This document shows, piece after piece, positions 1 to 6,186 of a stretch of 6,654 nucleotides of DNA (position 1 is its first letter; each line of letters begins with the position of its first letter). The position numbers and the translations under genes were made by a program. Below the pieces are notes generated by a model. It saw only the letters and a list, made by a program, of their open reading frames with translations, was not told where the DNA came from and did no database searches. This DNA is from an uncultured Litorivicinus sp. (GTDB taxonomy: Bacteria > Pseudomonadota > Gammaproteobacteria > Pseudomonadales > Litorivicinaceae). The stretch is from NCBI GenBank assembly GCA_938091715.1, contig CALKMT010000032.1, positions 1 through 6,654 of the forward strand, written 5' to 3'.

Positions 1-579
1 TCCGGCGGCGGCAAGTCCACCCTGATGCTGCGTTGTTTGGAAGATCCCGAAACCGCGTTTGTGTCCAATGACCGCATTCTGTTTACGCAGAACGGTGCCG
101 GCTGTGACGTGCTGGGCGTACCTAAACTGCCCCGGGTCAATCCCGGCACGCTGTTGCATTCCGACCGGCTGCGCCAGATTTTACCAGCTGATCGGCAAGC
201 CGAATTATCGCAATTAAGCCCCGATGCCCTGCGTGGATGGGAAGAAAAGTACGACGTGCCGATTGGGGCGTTTTACGGTGCAGGCCGAGTAACATTGACG
301 GGTCCTTTGACCCGGCTGTTCATGCTGGACTGGCAGCCAAATTCAGCCGCGCCCACCGCCATCGAGCATATCGATTTAACAGTGGAGCCGACCGCCATCG
401 AAGGCCTGCGCAAGCAAGCCGGACCGTTTTATCAGGATGCCCAAGGCCACTTTCCCGATCTGGGCAACATCCCCAGCCATGCACACTACGCGGCACAGCT
501 AGACGGCGTTCAGGTGTTCCGAGTAACCGGACGAGTTGATTTCCACCGCGCGGCCGAATTGATGGGAGCGATCCAATGA
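1..579 (+). CDS. HprK-related kinase B (GAK-type), C-terminal part, 5' truncated by window edge
   Basis: The frame is open from base 1, and 192 codons precede the TGA. The first visible residues are SGGGKST, a Walker A phosphate loop with the small-residue pattern of HPr kinase/phosphorylase, followed at about residues 20-25 by FVSNDR where HprK has its acidic pair. The segment GVPKLPRVNPGTLL (about residues 37-50) and the FYGAG...LTGPLTRLFMLDW stretch match my memory of HprK-related kinase B rather than true HprK. The N-terminal part lies outside the window. By family, it should bind ATP and phosphorylate a protein or small molecule; the substrate is unknown. No PTS gene is visible, so a role in sugar regulation is not supported. 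Its stop overlaps the next start (ATGA), so the downstream histidine phosphatase is probably translationally coupled. The kinase family is well supported; the B subtype is recalled from family memory. Confidence 0.85.
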   Translation, partial: SGGGKSTLMLRCLEDPETAFVSNDRILFTQNGAGCDVLGVPKLPRVNPGTLLHSDRLRQILPADRQAELSQLSPDALRGWEEKYDVPIGAFYGAGRVTLTGPLTRLFMLDWQPNSAAPTAIEHIDLTVEPTAIEGLRKQAGPFYQDAQGHFPDLGNIPSHAHYAAQLDGVQVFRVTGRVDFHRAAELMGAIQ

Positions 580-1229
580 GCCGCCGGATTGCCTTTATTC
601 GCCACGGTGCATACCACCAAAAACCTGACACCCCCAGTGCCCTGCAGCCCTTTCCTCTGACAGATCAGGGGACCGAGGAAGTGCATCGACAGGCGAAAGC
701 ATTCACAGACTGGTGTCGGGACAGCGATCAAATCCTGGCCCCTACCCTGCAGGTGTCGCCACTGTTGCGTGCCTGGCAGACGGCAGCGGTTTTCGCCGAG
801 GCGCTTGAGCTGGAAATGCACGCCATCGATGCGCTGTGCGAGCGAAGCGTGGGGGCCTTGGCCAACCTGTCCATCGATGAAATCGAAACCGTGCTGGCGG
901 TCGATCCGCGGCATCAAGCGCCGCCTGAAAACTGGAAGTCCGATAGTCATTACTGCCTGCCGGTGGTCGGTGCCGAGTCGTTACTGCAGGCCGGCCGGCG
1001 CGTTGCGGATCATGTGCTGGCCACCGCTCAGCCGAATCAACTGACGCTGTATGTGGGGCATGGCGCCTCGATCCGCCACGCAGCATTTCATTTAGGGCTG
1101 TTGGCCTTTGATGACATTGCTCGACTTAGCATGCACCACGCCCAGCCGGTGGTACTTGATTTAGACGGCGATGGATCCCCAATCTGGGGCCATTGGAAAA
1201 CACGACACGCCAGGGAGGCTTTGGACTGA
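576..1229 (+). CDS. Histidine phosphatase family protein (phosphoglycerate mutase-like)
   Basis: This is a 217-residue single-domain protein of the histidine phosphatase superfamily, which hydrolyses phosphate esters through a phosphohistidine. The N-terminal signature FIRHG puts the nucleophile at His10 with Arg9 beside it. Arg65 lies in SPLLRAWQTA, the second phosphate-binding arginine motif. Glu89 in CERSVG fits the acid/base position, and His162 in YVGHGASIR is the second catalytic histidine, so the active site looks complete. There is no signal peptide, so it is probably cytoplasmic. The start ATG overlaps the kinase stop by 4 bases and has GGGAG at 564-568, 7 bases upstream. The motif is RHGA rather than the RHGE common in mutases, which favours a phosphatase. 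Its place directly after a kinase suggests it may reverse or proofread that kinase's product; this is inference. SixA-like or cobalamin-pathway (CobC-like) roles cannot be excluded, but the neighbours do not support them. Confidence 0.85.
   Translation: MSRRIAFIRHGAYHQKPDTPSALQPFPLTDQGTEEVHRQAKAFTDWCRDSDQILAPTLQVSPLLRAWQTAAVFAEALELEMHAIDALCERSVGALANLSIDEIETVLAVDPRHQAPPENWKSDSHYCLPVVGAESLLQAGRRVADHVLATAQPNQLTLYVGHGASIRHAAFHLGLLAFDDIARLSMHHAQPVVLDLDGDGSPIWGHWKTRHAREALD
1212..1218 (+). promoter_or_regulatory. Ribosome binding site deciding the metallophosphatase start
   Basis: AGGGAGG lies 13 bases before the ATG at 1232 and within the last codons of the phosphatase gene. It favours this ATG over the in-frame TTG at 1193, which lies upstream of the site and would add 13 residues with no family-like content. 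Confidence 0.5.
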
Positions 1230-1231
1230 CC

Positions 1232-2551
1232 ATGTCGGCACCGCTACCTAAAATCGCGATTCAAAAAGCCCACCGAACCGTGTTGGCCCGCCAGCCTGAG
1301 GGCGTCATTCCCTGGCCGATGGAGCCGGGCTCGGCCAATCCCGAGCTGCAGGCACTGGCACTGAAATCCAAAAAACAGCCCAAGGTCCGTTTTCCCAAGC
1401 GCCCTGTGGTGTTCGTGTCTGACGCGCATGCCGACGCAAACGCGTTTGTCGATTCCTTAATTGTCGCAGGCACGGTGAGTTGCGACAAAAAAGGCCGGCT
1501 GAAGCTGACCCGTGCAGGACGTCGTCAGGAAATCATCATCGGCGGGGATTGTCTGGACAAGGGCCCTAGCAACCTGTCGTTGTTGCGCGAGATCGGCCAG
1601 CTGTATCGGCAAAAAGCGCGCATTACGCTGCTGGCAGGCAACCACGACTTGCGTTTGCTGATGGGCCTGTTGTCACGCAAGCAAAAAACCTCGGTGGGCA
1701 GCCAGCACCTGTTTGTCCGCATGGGCAAAAAAGTGATCCCGCTCTTTCGGGAAGTCTTTAATCAATATCTGGCCGGCAAAGGCTGGGACAAAAAAGTCCC
1801 CTCAGAAACCAAGTGCCGCGCGGCCCTGTTTCCCAGCGACGAATGGTTCGACGAGTTTGAATTCTTTGCCGCCGGTCACCTGACCGTCGAGGGCATTGAG
1901 CGCGAAGTGGGCAAAATGCGCAGCAAGGTCGACAAGTTCGAACGCCATTGCCATGACCACGGCCTGACGCTTCGCCAGGTGTATGCGGCGGCGCGCCAGT
2001 GCGAGCGCTTGTTCCTGCACAAAAAGGGCGAATTCCGCTGGTTTTATGAGCGCATGGAGCTGATGGCCAAACGGGGTTCGTTCTTGTTTCTGCACGCCGG
2101 TTTGGACGATGACATGGCGCGCTTGGTGTACAAAAAAGGCATCAACCACGCGAACAAGGCCTTTCACCGCAGCCTGCGCTATCAAGATCTGTTCAGTTTT
2201 TACTACAGCCCCCTGGCCAATACCTTTCGTACCAAATACCGCCCGGCGGATTTACCACTGACCAATCTGGGGGTGCGTTGGATGCGCAAGGCCGGCATTC
2301 AGGTGCTGGTCCAGGGCCACGTCAGTCGCAGTCATGGCCAACGGCTGGCGGTCAAGCACGGTGTGCTGCACATCGAGGCCGACATCACCCTGGACTGTAA
2401 TTCCCGAGCCCTGGAAGGACTGGAAGGCCGCGGAATGGGCGCCACTTTGATTGCAGCTAAACGGGGAGTGCTGGGGCTGAGTTGCGACTATCCCCAGGCC
2501 AAATGGTTGTCGCCGAAACACCTCAAACAGATTTGCGGAGCCCTGGCATGA
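1232..2551 (+). CDS. Calcineurin-like (PPP-type) metallophosphatase with a large insert
   Basis: This 439-residue protein has the full two-metal phosphoesterase motif set: SDAHAD (Asp64, His66), GGDCLDKG (Asp106), AGNHD (Asn137, His138), LHAGLDDD (His288) and QGHVSR (His363). The order and spacing resemble serine/threonine-type PPP phosphatases, but the third motif is GNHD rather than GNHE, and a lysine stands where PPP enzymes usually have arginine in GDxxDRG. The first 50 residues are basic and proline-rich before the domain begins. About 150 residues separate GNHD from HAG, far more than in PP1. This section (about 150-285) is rich in charged and aromatic residues and is probably helical. 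No signal peptide or membrane segment is seen. It follows the histidine phosphatase by 2 bases and overlaps the amphi-Trp gene by 4, so it belongs to one operon with a kinase. The phosphatase fold is secure; the substrate is unknown and could be a protein, nucleotide or lipid head group. Confidence 0.85.
   Translation: MSAPLPKIAIQKAHRTVLARQPEGVIPWPMEPGSANPELQALALKSKKQPKVRFPKRPVVFVSDAHADANAFVDSLIVAGTVSCDKKGRLKLTRAGRRQEIIIGGDCLDKGPSNLSLLREIGQLYRQKARITLLAGNHDLRLLMGLLSRKQKTSVGSQHLFVRMGKKVIPLFREVFNQYLAGKGWDKKVPSETKCRAALFPSDEWFDEFEFFAAGHLTVEGIEREVGKMRSKVDKFERHCHDHGLTLRQVYAAARQCERLFLHKKGEFRWFYERMELMAKRGSFLFLHAGLDDDMARLVYKKGINHANKAFHRSLRYQDLFSFYYSPLANTFRTKYRPADLPLTNLGVRWMRKAGIQVLVQGHVSRSHGQRLAVKHGVLHIEADITLDCNSRALEGLEGRGMGATLIAAKRGVLGLSCDYPQAKWLSPKHLKQICGALA
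2537..2540 (+). promoter_or_regulatory. Ribosome binding site for the amphi-Trp gene
   Basis: GGAG lies 7 bases before the ATG at 2548. It supports this start, which overlaps the preceding TGA as ATGA, over the in-frame ATG at 2482 that lies deep in the metallophosphatase gene. Confidence 0.5.
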
Positions 2552-2811
2552 AGTCAAAATCCAGTTTTAAACACGAGTCTCTGCTAGAAGGTCAGGATGT
2601 CGCGGACGTCCTGAAAGCTATCGCCCAGGCGATATCCGAGGGCAGTTTGTCGTTTTCAGACGACAAGGGCACCTTGCAGCTAAACACCGAGGGCTTGTTG
2701 CAGTTGCGCGTCAAGGCATCCGACGAGGAGGGCCGGCAACAAGTGGATATTCGCTGCCGCTGGGAGCGTCAGCCCAAGCAGTTGGAAGACAAGCCGCCGG
2801 TGGTGGGTTAG
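2548..2811 (+). CDS. Amphi-Trp domain protein, GAK-type cassette
   Basis: This small soluble protein has 87 residues. It follows the amphi-Trp layout I recall: a polar N-terminus (SFKHESLLEGQDVA), an amphipathic helix at about residues 17-31 (DVADVLKAIAQAISEG), two short beta-like stretches (SLSFSDD and GTLQLNTEGLLQLRVKA), and a last strand ending in the conserved tryptophan (VDIRCRW, Trp72). A short proline- and charge-rich tail follows. No catalytic motif or export signal is seen, so it is more likely a binding or scaffold protein than an enzyme. The start overlaps the metallophosphatase stop (ATGA), making it the last gene of the operon. Proteins of this type recur next to HprK-related kinase B and ATP-grasp genes, so it may be the substrate or an adaptor; that is inference. 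The family call rests on pattern memory and the neighbourhood. Confidence 0.7.
   Translation: MKSKSSFKHESLLEGQDVADVLKAIAQAISEGSLSFSDDKGTLQLNTEGLLQLRVKASDEEGRQQVDIRCRWERQPKQLEDKPPVVG
2592..2614. repeat. Coding-region hairpin with a 3-base loop
   Basis: TCAGGATGTC and GACGTCCTGA flank GCG and can pair over 10 positions with one G-U wobble. It begins 44 bases after the amphi-Trp start and has no U-run, so it is not a typical terminator. It may be a by-product of the codons for GQDVADVLK, or it may slow translation or protect the 3' end of the message. Confidence 0.3.
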
Positions 2812-2818
2812 CGGTTGA

Positions 2819-2844
2819 GTGATACCAGTACCCCGGTAAATCAC
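2819..2844. terminator. Imperfect hairpin between the convergent operons, possible bidirectional terminator
   Basis: The 50-base gap between the two converging blocks holds GTGATACC and GGTAAATCAC around an 8-base loop. The outer GTGAT/ATCAC and inner ACC/GGT pair, with two bulged A residues. No U-run follows on either strand, so intrinsic termination would be weak. It is the only candidate I see in the gap. Confidence 0.25.
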
Positions 2845-2861
2845 ACAACATCCCAGCCCCA

Positions 2862-3536
2862 TTATCTCGGCAAACGTGCGGGTCCGTATATAGCCGCTGA
2901 CTGCTGGGTGTACCACGCCCAAACCCAATTGCCGTAGTCAAAATGCCACCACTCGCTGGGCAGGTTAGTGAACCCGGCCTGGTACATGGCCTCAACCAGC
3001 ACTCGCCGCCGTCCGGCTGCAGTCGCTGGCACATCGGCAGCGGTCCAGCTGCGATCGGACGTTTCGTCAAAGTCACTGCCCATATCAAAGATTCGGCCTG
3101 CGTCATCGGCCAGGGTCAAATCAATCGCGCCCCCCGTGATGTGGGGGCTGGGGCATTGCGGATCTTCAGACGGGGGAGCGACAAAATTCAAGGTTTCATT
3201 GACGACTTCGGCCTCGCTCAGATCAGGCCGGTCCTTGCGCAGGTTTTCTAAAAAGGAATCGAACAGGAATTGCTGCAACGTCTTTGGCCGCCAACCGTCC
3301 AGCAGGACCAAACGACACCCTTTCGGCAATGCGTGCGCCGCGACTTTCAGCCGCTCAACTACACCCTCGCGCAACCAGATTTCAGGCGTCGCATCGACCC
3401 ACCCGTTCCGGAAGTACATTGGCTTGATCGACCAGTACTCGCACTCCACCGCGGGCACCAGAGGTTCATTACTCGTTCCGGCTTTAATCGTTTGGGCGAC
3501 GCTCCAATCAAGCGCCGGTTGTGTTTCTAAAATCAC
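2862..3536 (-). CDS. ddpX: D-alanyl-D-alanine dipeptidase, VanX/DdpX type (peptidase M15D)
   Basis: This 224-residue zinc peptidase should hydrolyse D-Ala-D-Ala, the free dipeptide from peptidoglycan turnover. The active site is complete. SPHITGGAIDL gives zinc ligands His132 and Asp139, and EWWHFDYG gives catalytic Glu195 and zinc ligand His198, with the same internal spacings (7 and 3 residues) as VanX. LLDGWRP supplies Arg83, matching the VanX transition-state arginine. Length is slightly above VanX (about 200), and no signal peptide is seen, so it is probably cytoplasmic. The start is GTG at 3536: the codon two before it in frame is TGA, and GAGG lies 10 bases upstream. The gene begins one base after the stop of a dctM remnant and is the last gene of the transporter operon. 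There is no vanR/S/H/A, so it is not a vancomycin-resistance cluster. A housekeeping or nutritional role is likely; related M15 enzymes can act on other dipeptides. Confidence 0.88.
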   Translation of the reverse strand: MILETQPALDWSVAQTIKAGTSNEPLVPAVECEYWSIKPMYFRNGWVDATPEIWLREGVVERLKVAAHALPKGCRLVLLDGWRPKTLQQFLFDSFLENLRKDRPDLSEAEVVNETLNFVAPPSEDPQCPSPHITGGAIDLTLADDAGRIFDMGSDFDETSDRSWTAADVPATAAGRRRVLVEAMYQAGFTNLPSEWWHFDYGNWVWAWYTQQSAAIYGPARLPR

Positions 3537-3537
3537 G

Positions 3538-3654
3538 TTACATCAACCTCGACGGCAGCCAGACAGTCAGTTCAGGCACCATAATTATTATTAGCAAAAC
3601 ACCCAAGGCCACGGCAATGAAGGGCCAAATGGCCACAAACAGTTTGGAATGTTT
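3538..3654 (-). pseudogene. dctM: C-terminal remnant of a TRAP transporter large permease (DctM)
   Basis: The minus strand reads 38 codons from just after an in-frame TAA (3655-3657) to a TAA at 3538-3540. The peptide contains LFVAIWPFIAVALGVLLIII and then VPELTVWLPSRL, matching the usual DctM ending: an aromatic-Pro-Phe motif, one last membrane helix, Pro-Glu-Leu, and a closing Trp-Leu-Pro. The codons upstream of the TAA (reading EWRVLIAHALV) do not look like DctM, and there is no ATG at the front, so this is a fragment rather than a gene. The intact protein would have about 430 residues. It ends one base before the dipeptidase start, the spacing of an old operon junction. The AbrB gene stops about 40 bases upstream of it. 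A short standalone membrane peptide starting at an internal GTG is possible but less likely. Confidence 0.65.
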
Positions 3655-3694
3655 TTAGACTAGGGCATGGGCAATCAAGACCCGCCACTCCCAA

Positions 3695-4711
3695 CTAACC
3701 AAACCGCCGATACAACCAACCTGCACTGGCGGTAATCATCAGCACTCGCACCAAGTGCAACGCCACCACCACTGCAGGTGCCGCCCCCAGCAACAGGGCC
3801 AACAAAGCCATTTCGGCCTGACCGCCCGGCGCCAGTCCCAGCGTCCAGACCTGAAAGGTGCCCCCGGCTGCCCATTGCGCTGCAACCACCGCAGCCAACC
3901 AGATCGGCACCAACGCCGCCAGCAATCCAGCCACATGCACAACGCAACGCCGAACCTGGGTTGCACTGGAGCCCATAAAACGGTGGGCCAGGCTCCACCC
4001 AATCGCGAATTGCGCAAACAGCACCAAGCCCTCGTTAGGCACGGCCCGCAGCTCCAAACTGAGTGCCAATACTGCCGCCACGCACAAAGGCCCGATAACC
4101 GACGGCGCCGGCAAGGACAGCACACGCCCCACCCACAGCCCCAGCAAAACCGAGATAGCCAGCAGTACCAGCGAGGCACCACTGACCGTACCAAAGGCCG
4201 CAGGACTGAAACGAAAATCACTCAACAGGGCGGTCAGGGTGGCGGCGCCCAGCACCAACCAAAACACTCTTAGGGTGTGACTGAGTGCCACCCAGTGTGG
4301 TTTGGCGTCCGGCTGCTGCTTGGCCAACTCGACCATTTCACTAAGCCCGCCAGGCAAGGCCGCAAACCAGGCCGTCGCTGGGGACCAGCCGCATCGACTG
4401 CGCAGCCACCAACTGCCCACCAGTCCGCTAAGCAACACATAGATCAGGACAATCAACAGCAGGGCCGGTGCGTCGACAAATACTAAGAAGTGGCCCCCCG
4501 ACAGGGTGCCGCCCACCGCCGCCCCCAGAATAGCGCGACCGACATCCCCGACACGGCCATCACTGCCAATGGGACGCCCTAAACAGGCACACACCAGACC
4601 CAAGGCCGCCGGACCCAACATCCAACCCAGGGGAAAGCCTGATAAATGAGCCAGTCCCCCTGCGATGGTCAGCCCCGCGAGTTGCCCTAGGCGGCCGAGC
4701 GTGCCGACCAA
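3695..4711 (-). CDS. AbrB-family integral membrane protein (transporter-associated)
   Basis: This very hydrophobic protein has about 338 residues and roughly ten membrane segments. It is of the bacterial AbrB membrane family (once labelled 'ammonia monooxygenase'), not the small AbrB DNA-binding regulator. The family's internal duplication is plain. GWMLGP (about residue 29) echoes VIGPL (about 206). PGGLSEM (about 120) echoes PGGQAEM (about 295). SHTLRVFWLVL (about 142) echoes LHLVRVLMITA (about 317). The function is unsettled; members often sit beside TctA-type permeases, and transport or accessory roles have been suggested. I chose TTG at 4711, which overlaps tctA by 25 bases and starts MVGTLGRLGQ just before the first hydrophobic segment. 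The only in-frame ATG upstream (4786) would add 25 residues that merely reread the tctA end. The Shine-Dalgarno signal is weak, so the start is uncertain. The C-terminus is complete. Confidence 0.8.
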   Translation of the reverse strand: MVGTLGRLGQLAGLTIAGGLAHLSGFPLGWMLGPAALGLVCACLGRPIGSDGRVGDVGRAILGAAVGGTLSGGHFLVFVDAPALLLIVLIYVLLSGLVGSWWLRSRCGWSPATAWFAALPGGLSEMVELAKQQPDAKPHWVALSHTLRVFWLVLGAATLTALLSDFRFSPAAFGTVSGASLVLLAISVLLGLWVGRVLSLPAPSVIGPLCVAAVLALSLELRAVPNEGLVLFAQFAIGWSLAHRFMGSSATQVRRCVVHVAGLLAALVPIWLAAVVAAQWAAGGTFQVWTLGLAPGGQAEMALLALLLGAAPAVVVALHLVRVLMITASAGWLYRRFG

Positions 4712-6186
4712 CGGTCTTTCGCAAAGGGATAAACAAACAGCGCCAGGGCAACGATTAGAATCGCCATGGTCATCGGGCGCTCCCACAGGAATTCCATGCC
4801 CCCGGCCTTGCGCATGGCCCGGCCCAGGTTGTCCTCTAGCATGCCACCCAAAATAAACCCAATGATCAGCGGCGGCAGCGGATAGCCACCAAACCTAAGC
4901 GCCGTGGCAAACAAGCCCAACCCCACCATGATCAACAGCTCAGTCGGGTTGTTCTGCCCGATATAGGCACCGATCAACGAAAAAAACATGACAAAGGGAA
5001 TCAGGTAGCTGCGCGGTACTGTTAGCAGCTTGGCGATATACGGAATCAAAGGCAGGTTCAGCACCAGCAGGACGATGTTGCCGATGTACATCGAGATGAT
5101 TACTGCCCAGAACACCTCGGGTTGCTCTTCAACCATCCGCGGACCAGGCGTCACCGACAGGGCGACCAATGCCCCCAACAGAATCGCGGTGGTGCCTGAC
5201 CCAGGGATACCCAGGGTTAGCATCGGCACAAAGGAACCGGTGCAGGCCGCGTTGTTGGCCGCTTCAGGTGCCGCCAGGCCACGCTGGGCGCCCTTGCCAA
5301 ACTGGTCTCGCTGGTCTTTGGGCGCCAGGTTGCGCTCGACCGCATAGCCCAAAAACGAGGCCATGGTGGCGCCGGCCCCGGGCAACACGCCGACCAAGAA
5401 TCCCAGCACCGACTGACGACCCACTACCGGGGCTAGGTTCTTGGCCTCGGCTGCCGAAATCCGCAGATTCTTGATTTCATTTTGGTTCTGTTGCTGAGCA
5501 CTGCGAGCCTTGTTTAATACCAAAAACAGGGCCTCGGGCAGCGCAAATAACCCCATCACCAGAGTCACAAAATAGATACCGGACTGTAAATCCATAATGC
5601 CCAGGGTGAAGCGCGCGGCGTTGTGCAGCGCCGACTCGCCCACCGTGGCCAGCATAATGCCCAGAATCGACATCAACATGGCCTTCAAGACTTTGCCCTT
5701 GCCGGCAAATGCCGCAATGGCAGTCAGGCCCAGGACCATCAGGGCAAAGTATTCAGCCGACCAAAACAGCTTGGCCACCGAGGCCAGCAAGGGCGCGAAT
5801 ACCATCAACAGCACCGCGGAAATGGTGCCGCCCAAAAACGACGCCAAGGCCGCAATGGTGAGTGCCTTACCGGCCTGGCCTGCCCGGGCCATGGGATAGC
5901 CATCAAAGGAGCTGGCCACCGTACCCGCGACCCCAGGTGCGTTAATCAAAATCGACGAGGTTGAGCCACCAAAAATGGCCCCGTAGTAGACCCCAGCCAG
6001 CAGAATCAAGGCCGACGCTGGATCGCCCAGTTGAATGGCAACGGGGATCATGATGGCAATGATCGACATCGGGCCCAAGCCCGGCAACATGCCGACAAAG
6101 GTGCCCAGGAAACAACCCAGGAACACCATCAGAATATTAAAAGGAGAAATGGCCGCATTTAGGCCCAGCAGGATTCCTTCAAGCAT
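4687..6186 (-). CDS. tctA: Tripartite tricarboxylate transporter, large permease subunit
   Basis: This 499-residue protein, the usual TctA length of about 500, forms the main channel of a periplasmic-binding-protein-dependent carboxylate importer in the inner membrane. Around 10-12 hydrophobic segments are visible. The family signature GTFVGMLPGLGP spans residues 28-39, and YYGAIFGGSTSSILINAPG follows at 67-85. The second half repeats the design: GFLVGVLPGAGATMAS at about 262-277, then LGIPGSGTTAILLGAL at about 325-340, showing TctA's two-fold duplication. A charged loop (about 224-250) with a glutamine/asparagine-rich stretch joins the halves. ATG at 6186 shares one base with the tctB stop (TAATG), so the two are translationally coupled. 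Substrate specificity is set by the binding protein (TctC), which is not in the window. Citrate, other tricarboxylates, or aromatic and dicarboxylic acids are all possible. Confidence 0.95.
   Translation of the reverse strand: MLEGILLGLNAAISPFNILMVFLGCFLGTFVGMLPGLGPMSIIAIMIPVAIQLGDPASALILLAGVYYGAIFGGSTSSILINAPGVAGTVASSFDGYPMARAGQAGKALTIAALASFLGGTISAVLLMVFAPLLASVAKLFWSAEYFALMVLGLTAIAAFAGKGKVLKAMLMSILGIMLATVGESALHNAARFTLGIMDLQSGIYFVTLVMGLFALPEALFLVLNKARSAQQQNQNEIKNLRISAAEAKNLAPVVGRQSVLGFLVGVLPGAGATMASFLGYAVERNLAPKDQRDQFGKGAQRGLAAPEAANNAACTGSFVPMLTLGIPGSGTTAILLGALVALSVTPGPRMVEEQPEVFWAVIISMYIGNIVLLVLNLPLIPYIAKLLTVPRSYLIPFVMFFSLIGAYIGQNNPTELLIMVGLGLFATALRFGGYPLPPLIIGFILGGMLEDNLGRAMRKAGGMEFLWERPMTMAILIVALALFVYPFAKDRWSARSAA

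Noticed and set aside
1193..1231. Upstream TTG start for the metallophosphatase, adding 13 residues inside the phosphatase gene
   Set aside because: ATG at 1232 sits 2 bases after the upstream stop with AGGGAGG before it; the added residues carry nothing family-like.
2482..2547. Earlier in-frame ATG for the amphi-Trp protein
   Set aside because: It would overlap the metallophosphatase by about 70 bases. The ATGA overlap at 2548 with GGAG 7 bases upstream is the typical coupled start.
2862..3536. A vancomycin-resistance vanX cassette
   Set aside because: The enzyme family fits, but no vanR/S, vanH or ligase gene is nearby and the neighbours are transporter genes.
2968..3594. 208-codon plus-strand open frame opposite the dipeptidase
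   Set aside because: The minus strand carries a full set of M15D catalytic motifs; the plus frame has no domain and reflects codon bias.
3655..3694. Terminator after the AbrB gene
   Set aside because: The short GC-rich stretch has no stable stem followed by a U-run on the minus strand.
3755..4280. Long plus-strand open frames opposite the AbrB gene, rich in Gln, Arg, Pro and His
   Set aside because: They are low-complexity mirror images of a GC-rich hydrophobic gene with no recognisable domain.
3695..4711. AbrB as a transcription regulator
   Set aside because: The name is shared only; the protein is a long polytopic membrane protein with no DNA-binding domain.
4712..4786. N-terminal extension of the AbrB-family protein to ATG 4786
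   Set aside because: The added 25 residues reread the conserved end of tctA in another frame and are not like the start of a membrane protein. The start still remains uncertain.
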